Positions 43,829 to 53,570 of a DNA stretch of 64,000 nucleotides are shown piece after piece. Both the position numbers and the translations under genes were made by a program. Each line of letters opens with the position of its first letter. Positions within the stretch are counted from its first letter, which is position 1. This DNA is from Mycolicibacterium litorale (GTDB taxonomy: Bacteria; Actinomycetota; Actinomycetes; Mycobacteriales; Mycobacteriaceae), in assembly GCA_002007745.1 (NCBI GenBank), contig CP019882.1, positions 496,001 to 560,000 of the forward strand, in the 5' to 3' direction. The notes under the pieces were generated by a model that saw nothing but the letters and a program-made list of their open reading frames with translations, had not been told where the DNA came from and made no database searches.

Positions 43829-45730
43829 TCACACAAGGCGGTAAACGGTCGTCGCGCCCACTCTCATCGGTGGGTAATGGTGCTCGACCCAGTCGGCGAT
43901 CTGCCCGCTGATGCGGTCATGGAGGCGCATCCGCCCACTCTCGACGTAGTAGCTGATCTTCCTGGCGTGCACGGCGTCGATGAACTGCGGCAAAGTGGGC
44001 ACCGGGTCGTCGCTCCACCCACCGATCGCCATCACCGGAGTACCCGAGGCGATTTCCAGCGCCGCCGCCGCCTGCGATCCGGGGGTCGCCGCCGACCAGG
44101 TGGTCTTCGTGGCGCACAGCAGCTCGGCCAGGTGAGGGTCGATGTGGGTGGACCCGACTCCGATCATCAGCGTCTTGGCGAACCGCGATCCGACCGTCGG
44201 CCAGACATCGGCGGTGTGCGCGGCGTTCGGGATCGACCCGTTGTGCGGGGTGGCCGCAGTGGCCACCGAGAACATGGCGGTACCGCCCAGACCGGCGAGG
44301 GCCGAGAACGCCACCGCGACCGGCGTCATCCGCGGCCATCGGCGGGCTGCCCCCAGCAGTAGGACCACCGCGGCTACTGCGCCCAGCCCGATCACCCAGC
44401 GCATCCACGACGGGCCCAGTCCGGCGCGGTGTAGCACCGCGACACTCCAGGCAGCGGCCAGCACGACCATCGCGATCGCAGCGGGTCTGCTGCGCACCGC
44501 CGTCAGGCCGATCAACCCGCCGACCGCCGGTGCGAGCGCCACGGTGTAGTACGGGTGCACTATCCCGGTCATGTTGCTGAACACCACCGCGCAGACGACG
44601 AACCAGACCGCCCACATCAGGTAGCCGGCCGATTCCAGCCGGGAAAGCCGGCTGCGCGCGAGTAGATACGCGCCGGCAACGAGTGCGACCACGACGGCCG
44701 GAAGCAACCAGGAGATCTCGTAGCCCATTTCCCCCGACAGCATCCGCAGTGTCCCGGCGTGGATGCCCCAGCCGCCGGGACGGCCGCGCGCGACTTTGTC
44801 GCCACCACCGAAGATCCGATCGACGCCGTTGTAGCCGAAGGCCAGATCGAGCACCGTGTTGTCCGTCGAGCCACCGATGTACGGCCGCGAGGCGACGGGC
44901 CACAACGCAACCGCGGCGACCCACCAACCGCTCGAGATGACCAGCGCCGCAGTCGCTCCCGCGAGATGCACCAGGCGCCGTCGCCACGGCGTTGGAGCGT
45001 AGAGCAGATATGCCAGGCCGAACGCGGGCAGCACCATCAGCCCGGCCAGCATCTTGGTGAGGAACGCGGACCCGAGGGTGACGCCGACGAGCAGGAGCCA
45101 TCGCCACGAGCCGGCCGCGGTAGCGCGGATGAGGAAGTAGGCGGCCACCACCATGAACAAGACCATCAGCGCGTCGGGGTTGTTGTACCGGAACATCAAT
45201 GTGGCGGCGGGAGTGAGGGCCAGGACTGCGGCGGCGATCAGTCCCGCGACGGCGCCACGACGAGGGTCGGCGACGGTGCGGCGCGTGGTGGCGTAGAGCG
45301 TCGCGACGGCCAGTACGCCCATGACCGCCTGCGGCACCAGGATGGCCCAGCTGTTCATGCCGAAGTACCGAACCGACAGACCCGTGATCCACAACGAAGC
45401 CGGTGGTTTGTCGACGGTGATGAAGTTGTTGGGATCCAGCGAGCCGAAAAACCATGCCGTCCAGTTCTTGGCGCCGGACTGGGCGGCTGCCGCGTAGAAC
45501 GCGTTGCCGTACCCGTTGATCGGCAGATTCGCCAGATAGAGCGCGGCGGTGCCGGCGAGTAGGGCGGTGAGCGCGACGGCCGGCCAACGCGGCGGTATCT
45601 GATCCCTGTCGCCAGCCTCTGAGGTGCTGGCGACGTCGGGGCGGTCGGCGACGGCGGTCACCGAACCACCGTGCACGAAGGGGCTGGCCGGCACGGGTGC
45701 GGACGACTGGGAAGTCGCTGTGTATTTCAT
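43829..45730 (-). CDS. GT39/ArnT-like membrane glycosyltransferase (633 aa)
   Basis: A polytopic protein with roughly a dozen hydrophobic segments. The first loop has GYGNAFYAAAAQSGAKNWTAW and DPNNFITVDKPPASLWI, a pattern of polyprenyl-phosphate-sugar-dependent transferases related to protein mannosyltransferases and ArnT. The C-terminal soluble part (about 500-633) is extracytoplasmic. ATG 45730 (MKYTATSQ) is chosen; the longer frame is Arg/Pro-rich. It diverges from tam with 29 bases between them. Sugar and acceptor are unknown. Confidence 0.8.
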   Translation of the reverse strand: MKYTATSQSSAPVPASPFVHGGSVTAVADRPDVASTSEAGDRDQIPPRWPAVALTALLAGTAALYLANLPINGYGNAFYAAAAQSGAKNWTAWFFGSLDPNNFITVDKPPASLWITGLSVRYFGMNSWAILVPQAVMGVLAVATLYATTRRTVADPRRGAVAGLIAAAVLALTPAATLMFRYNNPDALMVLFMVVAAYFLIRATAAGSWRWLLLVGVTLGSAFLTKMLAGLMVLPAFGLAYLLYAPTPWRRRLVHLAGATAALVISSGWWVAAVALWPVASRPYIGGSTDNTVLDLAFGYNGVDRIFGGGDKVARGRPGGWGIHAGTLRMLSGEMGYEISWLLPAVVVALVAGAYLLARSRLSRLESAGYLMWAVWFVVCAVVFSNMTGIVHPYYTVALAPAVGGLIGLTAVRSRPAAIAMVVLAAAWSVAVLHRAGLGPSWMRWVIGLGAVAAVVLLLGAARRWPRMTPVAVAFSALAGLGGTAMFSVATAATPHNGSIPNAAHTADVWPTVGSRFAKTLMIGVGSTHIDPHLAELLCATKTTWSAATPGSQAAAALEIASGTPVMAIGGWSDDPVPTLPQFIDAVHARKISYYVESGRMRLHDRISGQIADWVEHHYPPMRVGATTVYRLV

Positions 45731-45759
45731 GATGGCCGGGCGTGTGATGAAGTGGCGGC

Positions 45760-46530
45760 ATGTGGAATCCGCAGACCTATCTGGAGTTCGCCGACCACCG
45801 CGGTCGGCCGTTCTTTGACCTACTGGCGCGGGTCGGCGCCGAGTCCCCGCGCCGCGTGGCCGACCTCGGGTGCGGTCCGGGCAATCTGACCGAACACCTG
45901 ATCCGCCGATGGCCCCGGGCAGCGCTGGAAGCGGTCGACAGTTCACCGGAGATGGTGGCCGCGGCGCGCGAGCGCGGTATCGATGCCCACATCGGTGACA
46001 TCAGCGCATGGACGCCGCAACCGGACACCGACGTGGTGTTGAGCAACGCGGCGTTGCAATGGGTACCCGGTCATGCCGAGTTGATGCTGCGTTGGGCCGC
46101 CCTGCTGGAGCCGGGCGCATGGATCGCGGTTCAGGTGCCCGGCAACTTCGAGGCGCCCTCCCACGTGGCGGTGCGCGAGCTGGCCAACCGGCCGCCGTGG
46201 TCAGAAATTTTGGGCGACTTCATCTTTCGCACTGCAGCGGTGGTGCATACCCCGTCGAGGTATGCCGAGTTGCTTACTGACGCGGGTTGTAGCGTCGATG
46301 TCTGGGAGACCACCTACATTCACGAGCTGACGGGGGAGCATGCCGTACTCGACTGGATCACCGGTACGGCGCTGACCCCGGTCCGCGACCGGTTGAATGA
46401 CGAACAATGGCGGCGGTTTCGTGCTGAGATCATCCCGATGCTCGATGATGCCTATCCGCCGCGGCCGGATGGCCGGACATACTTTCCGTTTCGGCGCATC
46501 TTCGTCGTCGCTCAGGTCGGCAGGCCCTGA
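45760..46530 (+). CDS. tam: Trans-aconitate 2-methyltransferase
   Basis: Class I SAM methyltransferase that esterifies trans-aconitate. The N-terminal [21 protein letters not shown] is a hallmark of the family, followed by [15 protein letters not shown] (SAM site), [11 protein letters not shown] and LSNAALQWV. At 256 aa it has the usual size. Its end overlaps the convergent Stf0 gene by 19 bases, the same tail-to-tail order I recall for Rv0294/Rv0295c in M. tuberculosis. Confidence 0.88.
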   Translation: MWNPQTYLEFADHRGRPFFDLLARVGAESPRRVADLGCGPGNLTEHLIRRWPRAALEAVDSSPEMVAAARERGIDAHIGDISAWTPQPDTDVVLSNAALQWVPGHAELMLRWAALLEPGAWIAVQVPGNFEAPSHVAVRELANRPPWSEILGDFIFRTAAVVHTPSRYAELLTDAGCSVDVWETTYIHELTGEHAVLDWITGTALTPVRDRLNDEQWRRFRAEIIPMLDDAYPPRPDGRTYFPFRRIFVVAQVGRP

Positions 46531-47315
46531 CGCTCGGCGTCGGCGCGATAACGATCCACCCATGCGTCCGAGCGCTGATCGGCCTGTCGTTCCAGTACCG
46601 GCGCCGGCGCCAACCGTGGATCCTGGCCCAGCGCTTCGAGTATCTGTGCGACGACATCAGTCAGGTTGCGCCACAACGTCGGATAGGGCACATCGATCGG
46701 GTGGACGTCTTCTTCGGCGAACCAAGTGCGCCAGCCCTCCTCCTGGTCACGCAGCATCTTGACCACATGGGCGATCGCGCCGGCGTGGTACTCGGCTCTG
46801 GCGTCGCGCGTCGGGTCGGGGCGGCCACGCCACACCCGAGTTTGGACCGCGCGCCAGAATGAGACCGCCTGGGACACCACGTCGGGGCGGTAGACATGGA
46901 TCAGCACCGGTTCGCTGCCGATGACGTCGCTGATCGCCGACAGCAACCCCGTCCCGGAGCGCTGCGGCAGATCCTTGGTCCGGCTAAGCAGTAGAGAAGT
47001 TTGGTTCCACATCAGCTTGCCGCCCCAAATGCCATTGGGGGTGCGACCGACGGTGCGGATGTAGTCCCGCCAGATCTCGGCGGGAGCCAAGTCTGGCTTT
47101 CCCTCGATCAGCGGATCGAGCAGTCGCAGGATCGACTGGTCGTCGGTGTCGGCGAACCACTCCCGGGGTTGCGGCGACATGCTGGTGTTCGGCAGGTACT
47201 GGAAGAATTCCTGCGGCTCGCCCGCGACGCCGGTGGCTCGCAACGACTCGACCAGCAGCGTGCTGCCGCTGCGCTGCGAGGCGAGCACAAGGTAAGCCGT
47301 CGGGTGCGCAGCCAT
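46512..47315 (-). CDS. stf0: Stf0 trehalose 2-sulfotransferase
   Basis: Transfers sulfate from PAPS to trehalose, the first step toward sulfolipid-type glycolipids in tubercle bacilli. The 5' phosphosulfate loop is [15 protein letters not shown], followed by [33 protein letters not shown] is the 3' phosphate-binding region. Length (267 aa) equals that recalled for Rv0295c. It lies 67 bases downstream of the codirectional sulfatase, so the two may be cotranscribed. Confidence 0.88.
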   Translation of the reverse strand: MAAHPTAYLVLASQRSGSTLLVESLRATGVAGEPQEFFQYLPNTSMSPQPREWFADTDDQSILRLLDPLIEGKPDLAPAEIWRDYIRTVGRTPNGIWGGKLMWNQTSLLLSRTKDLPQRSGTGLLSAISDVIGSEPVLIHVYRPDVVSQAVSFWRAVQTRVWRGRPDPTRDARAEYHAGAIAHVVKMLRDQEEGWRTWFAEEDVHPIDVPYPTLWRNLTDVVAQILEALGQDPRLAPAPVLERQADQRSDAWVDRYRADAERQGLPT

Positions 47316-47382
47316 GCGCCGAGCCTAACGGCAGTCCTGGCCCGGCGGGGCGCGGTGGAAATTAAACTTCGCGTGACGAAAA

Positions 47383-48774
47383 CTATTGCTGCGAGCCAAC
47401 TTCGTCGTCGAAGCCGCGCTCGGCAGCGGTGGCGGCTCTGCTGGTCAACGTCAGACCGTGGATTTCGAAGTAGGTTTCGGTGTAGCGCGCCGCGATCCGG
47501 GTTCCCGCAAACTCCGACGGGATGACATCACCGGTCTTCTGGCGCCACTCGTTGAGCCTGATCGCGAGTTCCCCGGCGATGCCCTCAGCTTCCTCGGTGA
47601 GGTCCGTCTCGAGAAGGTTCCGCGTTTCGGCGGGATCGGATTCCAGGTCGTAGAGTTCCCGGGACGGGCGCGGTTGGTGAATGAAGGGTTCCACCGCCTG
47701 GCCTGACGGGCTTTCCTCGATGTCCAGCGGCAGATCTAACAGTGGTCGGTGCGCGTAGTTCTCGATGTAGCTGTACTTCTTGGTGCGGATCGCCCGGATC
47801 GGATCGTAGGAGTCGTGATAGGTCTTCTCGGTGTACACGTGGTCGCGTACCTCGACGGGCTCACCGCGCTCCGAGATCAGATTGGCTGCGTGGGAAAGAC
47901 CTTCGATGTCGTCGCCGGGTGTGATGCCGACGAGTTCGAGCAGGGTCGGCAGCAGATCGACACCACTGAATAGCTCGTCGTAGACCAGCGGTGCGAGGTT
48001 CATCCGCCGGGGCGGGCGGATGATCGTCGCGATGCCGGTGCCCGCGTCGTAAAGGGTGGATTTCGCGCGCGGGAACGCCGGCCCGTGGTCGGTGAGGAAG
48101 ACCACCCAGGTGGTGGCGTCCAGCCCGGTATCGGCGAGGGTGTCCAGCAGTTGACCGACGGCGGCGTCGGCGACCGCGATAGAGCCGTAGAAGTCGGCGA
48201 GGTCACCGCGGACCTCCGGGGTGTCGGGCAGGAAGTCAGGGACGTCGACGTCGGCAGTGTCGGCGGGCTCGTATCGGTCTCGGGGGTAGGGGCGGTGTGT
48301 CTCGAAGAACCCGGCGGTCAGAAGAAACGGCGTGCCCTGCTCGATGGGTGCGCTGTCGGTCAGCCACTCCTGTGCTCGCGGCACGACGTATTCACAGTAC
48401 GAGTTGGAGACGTCGAATTCGTCGTAGCCGAGCCGGACCGGGAAGGACGTCTCGTGTTGCATCCCGAATAGTGCTGAATACCAGCCATTTTCATGGAGGA
48501 TATGGGGAAGGGTGCGCACCCCGGTCCGGTACTCGAAGCCGTGATGGGCCAGGCCGACGAGGCCGTTGCTGTGGGGATAGCGGCCGGTGAACAGTGAGCC
48601 GCGCGACGGTGAGCACAACGGAGCGGTGGCATGCGCGCGGGTGAACAGGATGCCCTCAGCGGCCAGCTGGTCCAGGCGGGGACTCGACACCCCCGGGTGT
48701 CCGTACACGCCCAGGCTGCGGCCCAGGTCGTGCCAGTGCACGATCAGCAGGTTGTCGCGTTGCGGCTGGCTCAC
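47383..48774 (-). CDS. Type I sulfatase (463 aa)
   Basis: Hydrolyses sulfate esters. TAPLCSPSRGSLFTGRYP carries the CxPSR signature whose Cys is converted to formylglycine, and LTDHGPAFPRAKSTLYDAG has further metal and active-site residues. There is no export signal, so a cytoplasmic role is likely. GTG 48774 (MSQPQRDNLLIVHWHD) is selected; the longer frame has an atypical N-terminus. The gene precedes stf0 on the same strand, as in Rv0296c-Rv0295c, suggesting linked turnover of sulfated metabolites. Confidence 0.85.
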   Translation of the reverse strand: MSQPQRDNLLIVHWHDLGRSLGVYGHPGVSSPRLDQLAAEGILFTRAHATAPLCSPSRGSLFTGRYPHSNGLVGLAHHGFEYRTGVRTLPHILHENGWYSALFGMQHETSFPVRLGYDEFDVSNSYCEYVVPRAQEWLTDSAPIEQGTPFLLTAGFFETHRPYPRDRYEPADTADVDVPDFLPDTPEVRGDLADFYGSIAVADAAVGQLLDTLADTGLDATTWVVFLTDHGPAFPRAKSTLYDAGTGIATIIRPPRRMNLAPLVYDELFSGVDLLPTLLELVGITPGDDIEGLSHAANLISERGEPVEVRDHVYTEKTYHDSYDPIRAIRTKKYSYIENYAHRPLLDLPLDIEESPSGQAVEPFIHQPRPSRELYDLESDPAETRNLLETDLTEEAEGIAGELAIRLNEWRQKTGDVIPSEFAGTRIAARYTETYFEIHGLTLTSRAATAAERGFDDEVGSQQ

Positions 48775-48967
48775 GCGGGATGCCTCCGTTCGGGTCGTTG
48801 GGTATAGCTTGCCCCGCCGGGTGACGGTGCCCGCAACCGGCGTCCGGCACAAGGGTTGTGCACAGCCGCGATTATGAGACACGGGTTCGCCTCATCCGTC
48901 ACTTGCGCCCGATCCGTCTCCGCGCCGAAGTGACTGGGTACCTGCCCGCCTCGCAGCGACAACGGTG

Positions 48968-49449
48968 TCAGGGGTTGTGCGGTACACCCACCGCTCGGAA
49001 CACGTACTCGGGCGGGACGTCGAATGCGAGGTGCGTGGTCGGGAGTCGGCTCAAGACGTCGTCGGGGATGTCGGTTTTGTACGTCAGCGACAGATGTCCG
49101 CTGAACCCGGGATCCACCGCGGCGACATCGATCTCCAAAGCGACGCCACTGCTGGTGATTTCGGCTCGCGCGTTGCCCTGTTGGGGATCGTCCCACCGCA
49201 CGTCCAGGGTGCGGCCGGCGATTTTGGGGACGCTGGACAGCGTCGTGACGGCGCGCTGGGCGGTGAACACCACCGAACCGACGTAACTGGCGACGCTTCC
49301 GGTGGCGCGAAGCCCGGGGACCTTGCCGCTGAACCGGCGCGTCACCGCGACGTACTCGGCCAGATAGATGATCCCCTCCCCTCGAACTGCGCGCGCATTG
49401 CGCTGGGGAGCTTGCCGATCCCGAACAAACGGCGCAGGAATATGGCCAT
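48968..49449 (-). pseudogene. Rv0307c-like conserved protein, frameshifted
   Basis: Two overlapping frames encode halves of one protein. ATG 49449 opens MAIFLRRLFGIGKLPSAMRA, which runs out of frame after QFEG. The other frame continues IIYLAEYVAVTRRFSGKVPG to VFRAVGVPHNP. Adding one C in the C-runs at 49372-49383 restores a single product of about 160 aa. That length matches my recollection of Rv0307c, whose neighbour Rv0308 is a PAP2 protein as here. Function unknown. The break may be a sequencing error. Confidence 0.65.
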
Positions 49450-49488
49450 CTGACGATCGTGCCAGATTGTCGTGGTACTGAAGAAGGG

Positions 49489-50157
49489 ATGGCAGCGCGG
49501 AAATCTTGGCTGATCGCGGCGGTCGCGACCGCCACGGCGGTGTATGTGGCGATGTGGCTCGGGTACACCGAGAACTGGGCTTGGCTGGACGACGTCGACA
49601 ACCTGCTGCTGCGTAGATTCCACGATGTCGGTGCCTCCCGGCCCGGTTGGGTGTCGTTCTGGGTGGTGTTCAGCCTGGTGTTCGGACCGAGCGCATTTCG
49701 TCTGGTCGCTTTGGTGGTGATCATCGTGGCCCTGGTGCGGCGCAACCTGCAGACAGCGCTGTTCCTGGTGGTCAGCGTCGAACTGAGTGGTTTGGTCACG
49801 CTGGCCGCCAAGGTGGTCGCCGACCGGCCACGCCCGGACACCGCGCTGGCGCACGCCGCGTCGACCTCGTTCCCGTCCGGTCACGCCCTGGGCGTGATGG
49901 TCGGCGTGTTGGCCCTGCTGACGGTGTTGTGGCCCTACCTCCCCGCTGGTTTGCGGATGCCGGTGGCGATGGCGGGCGTCGCGCTGATCGTGCTGGTCGG
50001 GGCGGCACGGGTGGTGCTCAACGTGCATCACCCTTCCGACGTGCTGGCCGGCTGGGCGTTGGGTGGCCTCTACTACCTACTGTGTGTGCGGCTGGTGCCG
50101 CCGCGCGCGGTCACCGCAGTGGCCGGAACACCGGCAGAACTCGATACCGCGCGGTGA
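49489..50157 (+). CDS. PAP2 superfamily phosphatase (222 aa)
   Basis: Membrane phosphatase for lipid phosphates or pyrophosphates. The three PAP2 motifs are visible: KVVADRPRP, SFPSGHALG and RVVLNVHHPSDVLAG. About six hydrophobic segments are present. ATG 49489 is preferred over 49459. It is divergent from the Rv0307c-like gene and corresponds in position to Rv0308. The 3' end overlaps the convergent PAP2/kinase gene by 47 bases. Confidence 0.85.
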   Translation: MAARKSWLIAAVATATAVYVAMWLGYTENWAWLDDVDNLLLRRFHDVGASRPGWVSFWVVFSLVFGPSAFRLVALVVIIVALVRRNLQTALFLVVSVELSGLVTLAAKVVADRPRPDTALAHAASTSFPSGHALGVMVGVLALLTVLWPYLPAGLRMPVAMAGVALIVLVGAARVVLNVHHPSDVLAGWALGGLYYLLCVRLVPPRAVTAVAGTPAELDTAR

Positions 50158-51601
50158 AACTGGCCTGGCCGTAGGTGTCGCCCACTTCCCCGTCGCGAGC
50201 CAGCGGGGTGGGACCGTCGACCGCCTCGAAGGAGAACTCCGGCGCCTGGATCTCGTGATAGAGCGGACTGCGTTCCAACCGGCCGAGCGCCAGCGCGGTG
50301 AGGATGCGCAGTCGGCTTAGCCGCCGGCCGGTCTCCAGAATCCGGACATCGATCAGCCCGTCGTCCATCCGGGTGCGTCGGGCGGGGGCGAAACCGCTCG
50401 GCAGATACACCGAGTTGCCGAGGAAGAACAGCGAAGTCTGCAGGGTCTTGTTGTCGTAGCGGATGCGTACCGGCTTCTCGCTGCGCAGGGTGTGCAGCAT
50501 CGCGTACAACCCGGCCAACGGCTTGCCGATCTTGTGCTCGAGCTTTTCGCGGGTTCGGACGAACTGCGGGTAGGCGCCGATGCTGGCGGTGTTGATCACG
50601 GTCTGATCCTCGTTGAGGCACACCAGATCGACGCACGAGACGTTGCCGGTCCGGATGGCCGACACTGTGCGCTCGACGGTGTCACAGCCGATGTCCTTGG
50701 CGAAGTGGTTGAAGGTGCCGGCCGGGAAGACTGCCAGCGGCAGCCCGGTGTCCACAGCGACTGCGGCCGCACACGAGACGGTGCCGTCGCCGCCGCCCAC
50801 ACCGAGTACCTCGGCACGCGACGCCGCGGCGCGCAGCACGGTCTCCGGGTCGTCGCCGTCTCCGAGTTCGACGATCTCGGCCTTGGGTAGTTTCTGGCGC
50901 ACCTCGTCGATGACCCGCGCCCCGGTGCCGCTGCCCGAGGCGGGATTGACCACCAGGACGACACCCGCTCCATCAGGCCGTTCAGGTGTCTCGACCCGGA
51001 GCGGCTCATTGCTGGGCAGCTTGGCCGGCACGATCGGGGGAACGAGACGGCCGCCGAGAACCGCGATGGCAGCGCCGATGCCGAAGCCGGCGAAGACGTC
51101 ACCGGGGTAGTGCGCGCCGGTGGCGACGCGGGAGAGCCCGACCAACCCGGCCAGCAACGCCAGCCCCAGGCCCAATGGCGGGCTTTCCAGACCGACGCCG
51201 ACTGCGAACGCGGCGGCGCTGGCCGAATGCCCGGACGGTAGCGAATTCGACGTCGGCAACCGGCGGGCTCGTCGTACCAACGGCACCAAGGTGCCGTTGG
51301 GCCGTTGCCGCTTCCAGGCACGTTTGGCGAACTGATTGGTGACCAGGCTCGTCACGGCCAATGTGGCTACACCGCGGCCGGCGCCCCGGCGCGCCGCCGG
51401 CGAACCCGTCGCACCGAGAACCGCAGCGATCGCGAACCAGAGCTTGGAGTGGTCGGCGGCGCGGGTCAGCACGGGCATGGCCTTGTCCAGCAACAGGCTC
51501 GGCGATTCGGCGACAGCTTCGAACACTTCGCGGTCCAGCGTGCCGAGCCCGCTCGTGATCTGTCGGAGGCCCTGACCTTCTAGCAAGCTTCGCGATGTCA
51601 T
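50111..51601 (-). CDS. Bifunctional PAP2 phosphatase / diacylglycerol kinase-like protein
   Basis: A 496-aa fusion. The N-terminal half is a PAP2 domain with KRAWKRQRPNG, SLPSGHSASAAAFAVG and RVATGAHYPGDVFAG. The C-terminal half, from about residue 200, is a lipid or diacylglycerol kinase catalytic domain with VVNPASGSGTG and VLGVGGGDGTVS (the nucleotide-binding glycine loop). The two activities could interconvert phosphatidate and diacylglycerol. ATG 51601 (MTSRSLLEG) is favoured over 51637. Confidence 0.85.
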   Translation of the reverse strand: MTSRSLLEGQGLRQITSGLGTLDREVFEAVAESPSLLLDKAMPVLTRAADHSKLWFAIAAVLGATGSPAARRGAGRGVATLAVTSLVTNQFAKRAWKRQRPNGTLVPLVRRARRLPTSNSLPSGHSASAAAFAVGVGLESPPLGLGLALLAGLVGLSRVATGAHYPGDVFAGFGIGAAIAVLGGRLVPPIVPAKLPSNEPLRVETPERPDGAGVVLVVNPASGSGTGARVIDEVRQKLPKAEIVELGDGDDPETVLRAAASRAEVLGVGGGDGTVSCAAAVAVDTGLPLAVFPAGTFNHFAKDIGCDTVERTVSAIRTGNVSCVDLVCLNEDQTVINTASIGAYPQFVRTREKLEHKIGKPLAGLYAMLHTLRSEKPVRIRYDNKTLQTSLFFLGNSVYLPSGFAPARRTRMDDGLIDVRILETGRRLSRLRILTALALGRLERSPLYHEIQAPEFSFEAVDGPTPLARDGEVGDTYGQASFTARYRVLPVFRPLR

Positions 51602-51657
51602 CAGCCCAACGTAGCGGTGGCGTTGACCTGGTTGCACAGTCGATCCGCGCGACCCGC

Positions 51658-52614
51658 CTACTTCGGTTCGGCCGCCTCGTCGTCGGCTTTGCTGTTGGGC
51701 AGGATGATGCGCTTGGTGGCGACCGGCTTGCCGTCGACCTTCTTGGTGACTTGCGGCGCCGGGGGCGGGGTGGTGATTCGCCCCTGGACGGGTGCTCCGT
51801 TCTTGACGGTCGGCACGGATACCCGCTTGGTGTCGGGTTTGGCATCTTTGTCTGAACCGCCCGCACCGTGCATGGCGCCCGGTGGAACCATCGGCATCCC
51901 GCCCATGCCTGCGCTCGCCGGCCCGCTGGGGGCGGCGGTCTTCGCGGGCGGGGTAGCCATGGTCGGCGCCGACGACGGTGAGGTGCCTGCAGAGGGAACC
52001 GGCGGCGGACCCAGCATGGACATCGGCGCGGTGCCTCCGATACCGCCGCCTCCGCCGGAGGCGCCGCCACCTCCGGCGCCCAGTTCACCTGAACTTTCGC
52101 CGAATTCACCGAGTGGGTCGGACAAGCTGGCCTTGTCCAGCTCTGCGGACGCCCCGCCGGCCTGCTGCATCATGCCCATTCCGGTCTGCATGGCCTGTTG
52201 TGCACCCTGGGCTAGTTGTTGGGGCATTTGGGTCAGCGGCTGCAGAGCGCCGCCCATCGCCCCGGCCAGCGCGCCGGCGATGCCCGACATCATCTGCGGA
52301 AGCTGTTGTGCCATCTGAGAAGCTTCGCCCTGCCCGGCAACACCCTTCATATCGGCAGAAGCCCGTTCGTCCTGAGCGCCGAATTTGCTTGCGGCATCGG
52401 TAGTCTTCGCGTCTCGCTTGCCGTGCTCTTCGATGCTCTCGCTGTTGTCCTTGGGGTCACCGAGATTGGCGGCCAACCCCAGCACCCGCAGTAGCTGTTC
52501 GATCGGCACAGCCCCCGCCACCAGCGGGTCAGAGGCGATGGGCGGTGGCGGCACGTTCGCGGCGTTGGCGGCCAGGTACTGGTCGATAATGGTGTTGATC
52601 TGACCATTGGTCAT
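51658..52614 (-). CDS. Ala/Gly/Pro-rich protein of the DUF5631 cassette (318 aa)
   Basis: The first 140 residues are helical: MTNGQINTIIDQYLAANAAN, then DAASKFGAQDERASADMKG, which resembles WXG100/ESX-associated helical hairpins, and a Met/Gln/Ala-rich helix (MMSGIAGALAGAMGGALQ). The rest is low-complexity Gly/Pro/Ser and a basic tail. ATG 52614 overlaps the stop of the large gene by four bases, so the three genes form one operon. Possible type VII secretion substrate or partner; this is inference. Confidence 0.6.
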   Translation of the reverse strand: MTNGQINTIIDQYLAANAANVPPPPIASDPLVAGAVPIEQLLRVLGLAANLGDPKDNSESIEEHGKRDAKTTDAASKFGAQDERASADMKGVAGQGEASQMAQQLPQMMSGIAGALAGAMGGALQPLTQMPQQLAQGAQQAMQTGMGMMQQAGGASAELDKASLSDPLGEFGESSGELGAGGGGASGGGGGIGGTAPMSMLGPPPVPSAGTSPSSAPTMATPPAKTAAPSGPASAGMGGMPMVPPGAMHGAGGSDKDAKPDTKRVSVPTVKNGAPVQGRITTPPPAPQVTKKVDGKPVATKRIILPNSKADDEAAEPK

Positions 52615-53570
52615 CGGCGTTCCTCCCACTTCGCGACCAGACTCAGGGCCTGAAACCACGCGAAGTGGTAATTGGCTGCGGTCTTTTCATTCTTGATGAG
52701 TGCGTCGATGGTGGCCAGCAATTGCCAGTGGCCGATGTCGATGACGTCGGCCTCGGGGTAGTCGGCGATGACCTGTTGGGCGACGGTGTCGAGGTGCTCG
52801 CGCAGCAGGTCGACTTCGGAGTCCAGGTAGCCGGTTCCGGTCGAGACGGCTTTGGCCAGGGTGTGGGCCAGCCGCGGCAGGCCGTCGCGCCATTTGGTGG
52901 CTTGCGACAGTTCCCATCCCAGCTCTTCGACATCATCGGTGTCGCGGGCGCGGATGGACATCGACACGGGTTCGCCGTCCTCGGCCGGCGGGATGTACTG
53001 GCCGGGGGTGTAGGCGGCGGTCAGGGTGGTCTCGCCGAGCAGTGCTTCCAGGGTTCGGCTTCGTCGTGCGGGCGTCAGCAGCTTGACGCCGGTGGGGATC
53101 TGCACGTGCGGCGGGATCCAGCCGTACGCGAGGTCGGTGGTCAGGACGGTGGTGACGTCGTCGCGGTCACCGACGGCCCAGCTCAATTTGGGCTCTTGGC
53201 GAGCGACGGCGTCGACGAGGCGCTGCAGACGCTGTTGGGCGCGGATCTGGGCTGCGGCGGCGCCGGACACCGCTCCAGTACCGGTTGCGGCGACTGCATT
53301 TTCGGCAATACCGGCGGGTGGGTGTGCCGGCGCTGCCGGGGCAATGGGTTGCTGACGGACGACCGCAGGTTGGCTCAACGGGCTGGCGTTCGAGGGGTGG
53401 ACGGGCGCCGACGCGGGGCTTGCGGCCAACGGGCCGGGAGGGGGTGCTGCGGGTGCGGTGGCAGCTGGCGGGCGAAGGTCTGCGCCGTAAGCGGGGAGCG
53501 GACCCTGCGGGGCGGCCGGGGCGGAAGTCGTCGGCATGACGGGTGCGGCTTGGGCCGCCGGTGCGGCCAT
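52611..53570 (-). CDS. C-terminal DUF5631-type part of the large protein, as sequenced
   Basis: This is the open frame of 319 codons that remains after the second frameshift. It begins in the Pro/Ala linker (MAAPAAQAAPVMPTTSAPAA) and contains the whole folded C-terminal domain through WFQALSLVAKWEERR. It could be expressed alone only from an internal start. More likely it is the 3' part of the full-length gene. Its stop overlaps ATG 52614. Confidence 0.5.
   Translation of the reverse strand: MAAPAAQAAPVMPTTSAPAAPQGPLPAYGADLRPPAATAPAAPPPGPLAASPASAPVHPSNASPLSQPAVVRQQPIAPAAPAHPPAGIAENAVAATGTGAVSGAAAAQIRAQQRLQRLVDAVARQEPKLSWAVGDRDDVTTVLTTDLAYGWIPPHVQIPTGVKLLTPARRSRTLEALLGETTLTAAYTPGQYIPPAEDGEPVSMSIRARDTDDVEELGWELSQATKWRDGLPRLAHTLAKAVSTGTGYLDSEVDLLREHLDTVAQQVIADYPEADVIDIGHWQLLATIDALIKNEKTAANYHFAWFQALSLVAKWEERR

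Noticed and set aside
43917..45761. Long leftward frame of 614 codons
   Set aside because: Arg/His/Gly-rich translation with no fold; it is the shadow of the GT39 gene in another frame.
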